Part shown: positions 35,560 to 46,900 of the stretch, in pieces
How positions within the stretch are numbered: the stretch's first letter is position 1
Layout of the letters: every line of letters begins with the position of its first letter
Origin: Sipunculus nudus
Taxonomy: Eukaryota > Annelida > Sipuncula > Golfingiida > Sipunculidae
Reading direction: 5' to 3'
NCBI GenBank assembly: GCA_026874595.1
Contig: CM049309.1
Location: 46,778,079-46,842,078, forward strand
DNA: 64,000 nt
Made by a program: the position numbers and the translations under genes
Notes under the pieces: model-generated
Told to the model about the DNA's origin: nothing
Seen by the model: only the letters and a program-made list of their open reading frames with translations
The model's database searches: none

Positions 35560-36775
35560 AATCATGGTGATCTCCGCATAAGTTGTTCAGATACTTCAGC
35601 TTTTGTATCAAATTGTCCATTGTTCTGAGGGATACTTCGGAGTCCTATAGCTTGAAGGATATGGGTAACAGAGACCTAATTTCAAGTTTCCACAGGCACT
35701 CTTCATGGGCCTCCTTGCATGACAAGAATGAAGTTTCTAGGTCTAGTTGTTGCAATTTGTACCCTGTTGACAGATAACCACATCTTTAAAGGTCTCAAAA
35801 AAAGAGAAAAAAAATTCGTAAAAATTTGAAAAAAATAGAGGTGGCGCACCCAGTCTGCAGAAACTGATGGAACAGCTCATGATAAATATGTATGCCAAAA
35901 ATCATGACCATCAGTGTTGTAGTTATTGAGATATTGAAGATTTTGTATGAAATTTTTGACTACTCTGGGGGGGGGGGGGTACTTTAGGGCCCCATAGCTC
36001 GAAGGATATGGGTAACAGAGACCTAATTTCTGGTTTCCAAGGAGATTTTTCATGGACCTTTCAGTGTGTCAAGAATTAAGATTCTAGGTCCAGTCTTTAC
36101 AATTTTTGCCTTATTAACAGATGTTCACATTTTGAAAGGTCTCAAAAATAGAGAAAAAAATTCATTAAAAAATCCAACCATACAGTTGGCGCCACCAGTC
36201 TGCAGGAAGTGATGACACATCTCATGATCAATAGTTATGCCACAAATCATGACCATCAGTCAAGTAGTTAATGAGATATTGAAGTTTTTGTATGAAATTT
36301 TTTACTTTTCTTGGGGGTACTTTGGGGCCCCATAGCTCAAAGAATATGGGCAACAGAGACCTAATTTCTGGTTTCCATGGAGACTTTCCATAGGTCTCTC
36401 AGTGTGTCAAGAATGAAGATTCTAGGTCCAGTCGTTACGATTTGTGCCACGTTAACAGATGTTCAAAAATAGAGGAAAAATCGTGAAAAAAAACGAACAA
36501 TAGAGGTGGCGCCACCAGTCTGCAGGAACTGATGGAACATCTCATAATCGATATGTATGCCAAAAATCATGACCATCAGTGATGTAGTTATTGAGATATT
36601 GAAGTTTTTGTATGAAATGTTTGACTTTTCTGGGGGTTACTATCGGGGGCCCCATAGCTCGAAGGATATGGGTAACAGAGACCTAATTTCTGGTTTCCAA
36701 GGAGATTTTTCATTGACCTCTCAGAATGTAAAGTTACAAGATTCTAAGTCCAGCGGTTACAATTTGTGCCAGGTT
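35560..36775. repeat. 339-bp tandem array in element 5
   Basis: GATATGGGTAACAGAGACC or variants at about 35657, 36005, 36344 and 36665. Spacings are 348, 339 and 321; the excess in the first reflects a 10-bp poly-G at 35968, and the last is shortened by a deletion in the middle of the unit. Confidence 0.8.
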
Positions 36776-36863
36776 AACGGACGGACAGACAGACAGACGG
36801 ACAGACGGACAACGGACAAAGAGTGATCGCTATAGCTCAGCATGACTGAAAGTCAGCTGAGCT

Positions 36864-37920
36864 AAAAACAGAATTGAACTGAATTACAAATCCCTAATTA
36901 TGGCCGGACAGCCCTTACGCGAGCGTTGGTTATCATTAAGACTGCAGCGTCCATTGTTGAAGCCTGCTGCCTTGAAGAAACGCTTGTGACCCCTGGTGCT
37001 CATTCACAGAACTAATCACTTTGTGTCAATAGCTTCCTCCTCTGTTGCAGCATTCTGTGAAAACAAGGGCATGAATAAGTACATGCAGATTGACAGCTTG
37101 CTTGAAATTTAAAAAAAAATTTTATCCATTTAAACACTGTACAATTTAGAGTGCTACAAAATGTACACAACATACATAAAAGGGAGAGTAATGTGTACAT
37201 ACCAATACAACAAAACCTTCCTTTAATCTTATTTAATGAAATTCTTATTAACATCTCTATTTTTTTATAAGACTTTATTGAATATGCATTGTAAAACAGA
37301 TTTTATTCTGCTCATTTCATATCAATATCTAGCTTGCCAGTCGAATAAACAGCGTAATCAGAATCAATCAACACAAGCACTGCAAAAGTGCATAAAATGC
37401 CTGTCTCATGTCTTGTGACCTCTGCCCTCAAATTAAATATGCATCAATTTTGCCAAGAATTAAATTTGCGTGAGAAACTGTATTGGTTGCCCAATATGCT
37501 GTAAAACTCTGATACAGTAACCATTTCAGATTTTGCTCCTGGATTTCCTAGATTTTTTTTAACCTTTGATGTCCTTACATGATAATATTTTGTCCTTTCC
37601 TTTTTCAAATGAAAAAAGTTATATTGAACATCATCTCTTACCTGGACAACCTTTCTCTATCTGTGGTTTCTCTACACAACAGTCACATTAGTATATATTT
37701 AAAATGAAAATACTGTAGTTGTAATTTTAATTTATTTCACATTTTATCCAATTTTCATTGTCAAGGGTTCAGAAGATCATATTAGTAATATCTGCGTTAG
37801 TGTGAAACTGGCACTTTGATGCCTTTAAAGGGACAAAAATATAGACCTGTTGGTGAGCAAGTACTGCTTTCAGTTGACCCACAATTGAATATTTCAGTCT
37901 GAAACAATTTTTCAAAAAGA
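36864..37920. other. Intergenic, contains likely NASP 3' UTR
   Basis: From about 37700 to 37920 this is the probable 3' UTR of the minus-strand NASP exons. 36864-37700 contains no recognisable gene. Confidence 0.5.
37731..37736 (-). terminator. Poly(A) signal downstream of NASP-like stop codon
   Basis: AATAAA on the minus strand (GTGAAATAAATT context), about 185 nt beyond the stop codon at 37921. Confidence 0.45.
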
Positions 37921-40900
37921 TCATAAAACTTGTACAAAGTATATCATATTGCTACCCACTTTTGATTCTTCTGCTGCTGGTTTCTCTGTTGGCTTTTCTG
38001 TCTCTGGTTTCTCTGTTGGCTTTTCCGTCTCTGGTTTCTCTGTTGGCTTTTCCATCTCTGGTTTCTCTGTTGGCTTTTCTGCCTCTGATTTCTCTGTCTC
38101 TGATTTCTTGGGCTCAGCTTTCTCTGTCTCGGACTTCTCTGTCTCTGATTTCTCTTGCTCTGTGGTCTCCATCTCTTTCTCTTGCTTGTCCTTTGTCTCT
38201 TCCTTGGACTTGTCTACACCATTAACATCTTCTTGTCTGGCTTTTTTGGTAGTCTCCTCCTCTGGTTTCTTTTCGTCCTCATCTTCTGGTTTCTTCTGTC
38301 AAGTATTTGATTTCAAAAGATGTAACCCTGCACACTGATAATATACTGGTCATTTCTTTATCACTGTTTATATGCATCTTATTGGCAAATCACAACTGAA
38401 AAAAAGGCAACAGCAGGAAGAATTTAAAAGTCTTTGAGTATGATAAAGTAGTATGCTAATCACTAAAATTTAAACATATATATCTTTTTCTACTGCAGCA
38501 ACCAACCTAATAAGCTCAAATTGTAATTAAAGAATGAAAAAATAAAATTTTCTCTCTTCTTTAAGATCCAAATTTTCTCCCTGCGAGGTATTTTAATGTA
38601 CAGCATGAAAAACAAACAGCTGATGCTGGCTAAGTTTCCAACTATCTCTACTTACCAAGTACATAAGCTATTCCTAATATTTCACCACGCAATTAATTGA
38701 ATTAAAAGAACACATGCTTTCTGCCAAAGTAAATGTACAAAGAAATAATCATCCTTACCTTTCTTCTGACAAGATGTGTTATATCCGAGGCCTTGGAGCT
38801 GGTCTGGAAGATACAAAGAGCTAATGTTAACTGTGAGCTGTCCAAGTGAGCATTATTAAATTTACCAGTCTTTTACATACATTACAGGGGTCTCAGGAGG
38901 GAAGCCTAATTTTAATGTTTACTAGAGGGATTTTACCTCTTTGGACCATATCTGCACATCTGTTATCTTGACTTTCTACAACATGCTTTAGTATTTAAAA
39001 ATTTGATTTGATTGAATTTAGACAAAAATGTTTATCCACAATCATAACCATGAATGCTCAATTGTCCATTTTGCACAATATGTTACTGTATCTAAAGGGC
39101 AACACTTCAAACTTTAGTGTTTCAACTGCTCTTGGAAATCTGTTGAAATTTCATGATTGAACTGTATAATCATCAGTAAAAATATGTGGACCATTAATCA
39201 AAATTTATCAGTTGTTTAGGAGTTTGAAACGTATGCCAATATACATACATGTGCATCATCTTATCTGATATGTAGTTTCATGTTTTGTAATATATGTAAA
39301 TTTCTATAGCCTGTGTATGGTATAAAGTTAATAATAAACCATCTTTTTCAGTTTGCTTGCAAAAATTAAATGAATGCATATATTTTCTCATCACAAAGCC
39401 AAAGATATGTGCAAACATTCCGATCAATTGTGGCACTACTACATTACTGATCACATTGTTTATTACCAACTGACTGATCAAGGATTGTAATGGATCATCA
39501 GCCTCTCACTAGTTTGAACAAATTACTGTCTAAATTCTCATATATATCAATGCCCCACACGGATATCAGAGGCTCTAGCTCATGATCCATGAAGTAAAAC
39601 GGGCAATGCCTATTGGTGTATTCCGCTGATTATTAACAATTCTAATTAGCATCCAATACTCACAGCTGACGAACTGATGGAACTTGATGATTCCCCAAAA
39701 CCTGTGGTCGTTGACTGTAGAAAGAAGCAAACATTTTATCAATATTTAAACAAGTTGTTGTGATTGTGAAAAATGAATTCTAGGCACTCCATAATACAGA
39801 GGGTGGCATTCAGCATGCAGTGTCTAGAGGGGGAGGAAACTAAAGACCCTAGAAAAACACACAGACCTTGGACGGGCCACTGAACCCACTCTCATGGCTA
39901 CATTGGGAATCCTATGTGACTAATGGAGACAGCTGTGCATATACTCTGCAGAACCAATATGAAGAGGGCCCGGTCTTCTGGTGGTTCTGATGATATACTC
40001 TTGAAATATTCTGATTGTTACTTTACCCTAAAATGTGAACCTTTATGGGTGGATTAAGGATTTTACCAATGTGGGGGGGGGGGGCGGAGGATTGAACCAA
40101 GGATTTTATGATATACAGTCGTGACTTGACATTCTGACCCTTATTAATCCGGAAACCTTGCAATCCGACGGTAATTTGCAATAAACGAACGGGACCCATA
40201 GAAATTAGCTTTGACAAACCGACAGCCTTGGATTCTGACTCCGACATGACATTTCCCCGACACAAACAAGGATACCGACGTATTTTCTGACTTGACAATC
40301 TGACCGGTATATATTGTCCTTTGATGTCAGTCGTTTGGCTCGTGCACACAGCAACCTGATCAATTAGGTGTGAAATGCAGCAATGCGTATTGTTCTAACT
40401 GTACACGAGAATCAATTATTGAGTCAATATGGCTCACTAATTAGGTCAGTTTACATCCGTATGTGGCACACATGAACCTCTCGGTGTGTGGTAAACGTGG
40501 AGGTGGAGAACGGTGTCAGGGGCCTTTTCCAGGCACTCAACTGCGGGGACCACGTGACCACGGAGAGATACCTCGTATTAGACAACATGGAGCCCACGGA
40601 AGCAATGCCGACCGCCGCTGATATTGTGTCAATGGTCAAAGAAGATGGGGGCGACAGTGACAGTGAGTCTGAGGGAGAAGATGGTCCTCCTAAACCAGTA
40701 ACTCTCAGAGACACGATTGGGGAAATTGAAACTGGGCTACGGTATATTGAGGAGTAGGGCTTCGCTGCAGGGGACGTTGATTTCGACCGCTTAGAAAGGT
40801 CTGTGAAAATGAAAAAATAAAAGAACAAGATACCAGACAGATATCCTTGCATTCGTTTGACGCACATGAACTTAGTAGATCAACTGCTGGTTCATATATA

Positions 40901-43900
40901 AATATACATTGAGTTTATGTTTTTTCAGAAATATAAGCATATCTCATAATTGTAGAATCTTCATAGGTTGTCAATCTTGACAAGCGTAGTATATATAGAT
41001 ACGTATATAAGAAATAAAAACAGTACTCCATGACGGATGTTTTTATTTTCTAATTCACATTAATCATAACAATATCATATACGCAGTTTGTTATAACAAA
41101 ATACTTACTGAATTATAACAAGTCCTCCAAACATTAAGGTCACATTGTATCTTTACCCTCTGTCACCGTTATTGATTTGACAGTCCGACAGCCTTGCAAT
41201 CTGACGTAAATTAGCGTATTACATTAAGTGTCGGATTATCAAGTCATGACTGTACTAGCTGATAAACCCGGTATACCGGGGTTTTTACCGGAGTTTGGGA
41301 GATATATTTACTGAGATATTGAATGTTGGTTCATTTTTTATTATAAAAGTTAAAAGAAAATATAGATTTTAAGTGGGATACTCTCGGAATACAATATGTA
41401 CAAATATTTTTTTTACTGTTATTTTGTGGCGCTGTGCTTGTGGCAAAACTCATACCCCAGTATGTTTACCTTGAAGACCTGGTCAGTGATGGTTTACATT
41501 GCGAACCGGAATGAAACGCCGAGGCATACAGTGTTTCGTTGATATTTGACTGGTTTATGTCGTAGGGCGTATAAAGAATAGGTTGATGAGAGGAACACAT
41601 GAAAAATTAAATTAAATGTGCGTTGCTAGGAAACTGTTCCTGAAGAAGGAAACAGAAATATGCATACATCGTAAGTAGCAGAAGCAGATCCATGCAGTTG
41701 GTCTGTATCCCATTTTCAACCACCGCAACCTTTTTCATCGTAACAGACAAATTTTGAGGCCTGAAACCCCCACCACCACACCCCAGCCCTGTTCCTGAAA
41801 TTGGGACCTTGAATAAGTTTTGTCATTAATCCTCCTGGCTTGTACTCTCAATTTCATAAAGCGAGAAACAGGTGTTTTTCTCTTTTACTGACCACGCATG
41901 TAGGTCAATTCCCTCATTGAAAGCAAGCGTTATTCATATGAACAAAGGTCCTTAGTGTTAGAGGTTAAGTGACCACGATACATGCATTCCGGTAATTGCC
42001 CAAGGCAGTTCGGCCATGCTCGGTAAAAAAACGGAAAAATCACTCAAAATTATAAGTACATTAAAAATTATTTATTTTCATATCACCTATGTCACTGCAG
42101 GGATAATAACCTTTCAAATGATGTATGGCACAATATTGTAAACAACGCGGTTTTAGGGAACATTGCGAACAAACGTCAACCGAATTCCTTTTATAAGTAT
42201 TAGATAGTATTTTTATCACAAGCAGGAGGGGGGGGGCATGTGCCACCCCACTCATTCCCCTTGCATCTGTGCCTGGCTCTTAATGAAACCATGTGTGATC
42301 ATTACTTAAAATTCAGAACCAAAATGAAAATACAGGAATGCTTAAGAATAGAAGAAATTACAAAGAGCCTGCTTACAAATTCTGAGGCCATTCCTTCTTT
42401 CACTAGTTGTTTCATCTCTGCTGTGTTCTTCTTTTCCTCCTCTGCATCTTCTATCTGCAAAGAAAGGAAAACATCAGTCCACCAATAGAATACTCACAAG
42501 GTCCACTCCCCATCCAAAAAATTTAACCTTTAATTTTAGCCACATTTATCCTACTTTAGACACATTCTGTGTTAGTTTAGTCACGGTATTATTTTAGTTT
42601 AGGATAGTAATCCTTCCCTAAAACACATTACTTTTACATATTTTCATGTCCCATAAATATAAACAAGGGACCCATGGGTCACTGTGCTCAGCTGAACAAC
42701 ACCTCTCCATATACATACTGGACATGAAATTTAATTCAATATTATTTTTTTTAGCTCAAAACTGTGCTAACATTCTATTATGATCAAATGATACTGTATT
42801 TTATAGTGTCATCCAAGTGACCGAAAGGTAGCAGTAATTCCACAGTCTGCCACATTATTCCAAATCATGTCTAAAGTCTAAATTTTTGCAATTTTTATGG
42901 TGAAAACGCAAATTCATGGAATTAATGTCCCCCACTTAGGGTTCTGTCTTTCATGCTTGATAAGCAACTAAGAAATTAGGATGTGGAGAAATCTTGAGGG
43001 CACATATCAACTTAAACTCAAACATTTGGAGACATCTTCAGGTGACCATAAAAACTAAAACAAATTGAGAACTAGAAAACACATTGAGAACTAGAATACG
43101 GGAAGTCCACAAGCGACTACGTGTATCCGCCAAAATCAGAGTGGAAAGAGTGGCAGGGATTGAGTTGGAAGGGGAAATAGAGTGAGGTGTATTGCATATT
43201 AGCATGGATGTCTTCAGCCGAAATGTGTATGTACGTTGCGCCTCCTACAACAAAATCTAGAAAGCTGTCCAAGTTGTATACATATGCAAAATTTTAGGCA
43301 GACAAGTCAAACCACTACTGAGTTAGGAGTGATTTTATCCCACAGCAGACAAACAGAAAGACTTGTGCAAAAATGGTTGCAGGTGGCGCCCCCAATTTTG
43401 TGTATGATTAAGAGCTATGTGAGATCTATACACATGCAAAATTTCAGGGTGGCTATGTCCAACCAGTCCTGAAATATAAGCCTGAATATCTGCAGCGTTA
43501 ACATAAATGTAGGTGGCGCCACCTGCCAAGAAAAATCGAGAAAGCTAGCCAGGATGTATAACCCTGCAAAATTTTAGGCAGATATGCCAAACCACTGCCG
43601 AGATAGGAGTGATTTTATACCACGGCAGACAAACAGACAGACGCTGTGCAAAAATGGGTCAGGTGGTGCCACCAGTTTTGCATATGATAAAGAGCTATGT
43701 GGGATCTAGACACATGCAAATTTTCAGGAAGATACGTCAAACCAGTCCGGAGATTGAAGCATGGTTGTCTGCAGCGTGAACATGAATGTAGGTGGCACCA
43801 TCTGTCATAAATTAAGAAAGCTACCCAGGATGTATACGCATGCCGAATTTCAGGTCAATATGTCAAACCACTGCAGAGATATGAGTGATTTTAACCAAAG

Positions 43901-46900
43901 GCGGACAAACTGATGGACACTGCAAACATGGTTGCAGGTGGCACCATCATTTTTTGTGTATGTTATAAAACTATCCAGGGACTACATTTGTACAATTTTT
44001 TTTCCTGATCGGTCAAATGGTTCCCGAGATATGTGGGATTATGTGTGGAAACAGACGCACATATGGATGCTGGGCAGAGGGGAAAGGTCAGAAGTCAACG
44101 CAAACTAGTTAGGCACAAGTTCACATGTGACCTGATAATTGGTGTATGTTTCGGAAAAATCAGTAAAGTAGTCTCATAGATCTCAGGAAACTAACGCTGC
44201 GGCGGCAGTGGAACCCGGTCAAAAACATAGTGTTATGGAGTGAGAAAGGGTGTATATGTGACTTAACACATATTTAAAGGAATATTTCAATATTTCATTA
44301 ATTAAGATCTAAAATCATTCAGAAACAATAAAAATCAATTAAGGTTTCAGTCTGTTCTGATATTCAGACAGAGCCAAAGAATTATTAATGGTTCATCAGA
44401 CGACCAAGTATCTAATGGCAATTCAGTATGTTTTTAGAGCCTAAATGTACTCTCCAAAATTAGCTCTAAATTGGTTTCTATGATGAGGCAGGCAGATTAT
44501 GTTTATACGAGTTTTGAAATAGGACTTGTAGGTCAGTCTATAACTGGATGTATGTCAGGTCAGACTTGGGATTTTCCATGGAACTTTTGTCGAATCAGAT
44601 CTCACGAAAGTGAGGAGGAACACTTACAACTCTGATGTAATTGTGACCTACTTTGGGTCATCCAATAAGGTTTAGCTTTTATGACGAAATGCAGAAATAT
44701 GGATATGAATGTCTCATATGTCACGTGAAAGCTGTGTAACAAAACTATCTGTAGTGCGCGCTGAGAGTCAGAGAGAGATTCAGGGAGGCTGGGCGGCTCT
44801 CTCAGAGAGAGAGACTGCCCCAGACCGCTTGCTATTGAATAAAGGCTTCTGTCATCAAACTGGTCTTGGAACATTGTCTGCTAGCACATCAACAACCGTA
44901 TGTGATACAGTGTGGGGACATCCCCAACCCCACATTGTATCATTTTGGTGGAGAATCCGGGTACTGTATCATTTTGGTTGATGAACTGGGATTCACTTCC
45001 AGCACATCAGCACCAGAAAAACCGACAATGCTGCCAGTTGGAGTGAAGACAGAAGATCCCCCTCTTGCAGCCACAGATGCCATTGACTGGTCTACCAACC
45101 CATGCATTGGAACTACAACCCTGGTACCGGATCACAGCCTAACATCAAGAATGTCATCTCTGCTGCTGAAGGTATAAAACTTTGCTAAGAACTCTCTCTT
45201 CAAACTTTAACTTGGCTGCAGTTTCTCAGTGCTCTGCTTGAGAAGATCAAAGACTTTCTCTGTATCTTTAAACCAAAAGGACACTGTAATCAGCATATTG
45301 CTTTAACAGTGACTTTAAGTTGCAAAAACGATTTTTTTCACTTCAAAAAGTGCTGTGAAATCTCAACCTGAGATCATCATTGTTTCGGACCAGCCACACA
45401 AAAAAAAATCAATATCGGGACAAGCCAGCTTCAGGCCTATGTCAACAATACTACTGGCAATACCACGTGCACTGTGTGTTATCTCACAACAAGTTCCTCG
45501 CTATGTTCCTGCAACTACCAGAAGCAGATTCGTCGTTCTACCACTTTCTTCTGCATCACCTTCCATACCATGACACCAGAAAGAAAAAAAGAAGCCAAGT
45601 CAGCAGAGAAGACCACAGACGACCCAAAGAAGACAAGATTTCCTGAGGTAATGAACCATAAACCAGAGACTCTGAATTTTAAATACCCAATGTAAAATTT
45701 GGGGCATTTCAGAACATTTTGCATGTATATGTTGTAAACAAAAAAAAATATGTATGTAGTACACTATAACTTTCTCTTATTGATGTGTCATAGTTGTAAC
45801 ATGATATAATTTAATGTCTCTTTCTTATTGATATGGTTAGGAATAAGTTTACAAGACCACAGCAAAAGGCGTAGAACTGTCAATATTAGATTTGATCAAG
45901 TTATGTCTATCTCAGATGTTTATATGTAATGTCACCAAAATGACTGTATTGATTTAAATACAATAATTCCTAGAGTAGAGCAATATGCAAAACCATCAGC
46001 ATGTTAGCATTCATTTATATTGAGATTTTCTCATGTGTTGTTCCATACCAAATCAACAGGTATCGAAATGCTCTCTTGGCTATAAATTTAATGGAATGGT
46101 AGCACATTGTGTCACCAAAGCACAATGCGATGCTTATTTTCAATTGTCACAGTTTGGTCCTCAAACACGGTTTCATTGGAAGCCCCCCAATATATAGGGA
46201 ATTGGACAAACTGGGGAGTGTGATTACTCCAAAAGTCAATAATGCACTGACCTGTGGTCACATTATTGCCTCAAACAAGGGTTTGATTTGGTTAACCTCA
46301 TTAATAGCTGGACATGCCAGGCAAGATATGTAGGTTAGCACAGGAATTCTTCTCATAGGAATTCACATTCACGCGTACTATGACAGACATGTTTCATGAG
46401 CAAATGCATTCTGGTCACTGCATTCATGATACTGATAACCCATAAACCAAAATGTGGGGTGACAAGGATTTCAAGCATTAACATTTTTCATTTAATTTTA
46501 ATCATCACTCTACAGATGTATGTTTGATCTTACACATAAATAGCATGCAATAAAATTACCATCAAAATCCAATTGGTCTGGATCAATGCATGCACCTGTC
46601 AGAGATTTATTTTCATTATCATTACATTTTCACACAACTTTCGCCTTGTTCATGCACAAAAAATGGTAATCAATGGGAATATACGTACAACATTCCTCTG
46701 TCGTTAGGAATGACATCATTCTGTCATGTACTTATCCGCTGGTAAGGTACACCAGTTGTGTTTTGCTAAAGGAGTAGCAAATCAACCTTCCATTATTCAC
46801 AATTCAACTTGTCCCTATGGCAAGCATGTCAGCCAAGATGTATTTTGAATCATTGGTACTGATCAACACATTGTTACCAAATCACTTGTCATATAAGGAA

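Larger units (their letters stand above)
34153..36863 (-). mobile_element. HINE-like element 5
   Basis: Same subfamily as element 4. CAAGTGACCCATGGGTCATG, GCTCAGCTGAC and the following ~330 bp are almost identical to 26509-26830. A shorter 281-bp dimer array follows (34480-35290), then a GGAAAGGTCAGAAGTCAACAC segment, a 339-bp array (35560-36775), a (GACG/GACA)n microsatellite (36777-36811) and ...AGTCAGCTGAGCT at 36863 before AAAA. Both ends abut T on the minus strand. Confidence 0.75.

Noticed and set aside
37949-38338. 129-codon plus-strand ORF rich in FSVGFS repeats
   Set aside because: Antisense shadow of the EKPTEKPET-coding NASP tail; the minus-strand reading is supported by splice sites and homology.
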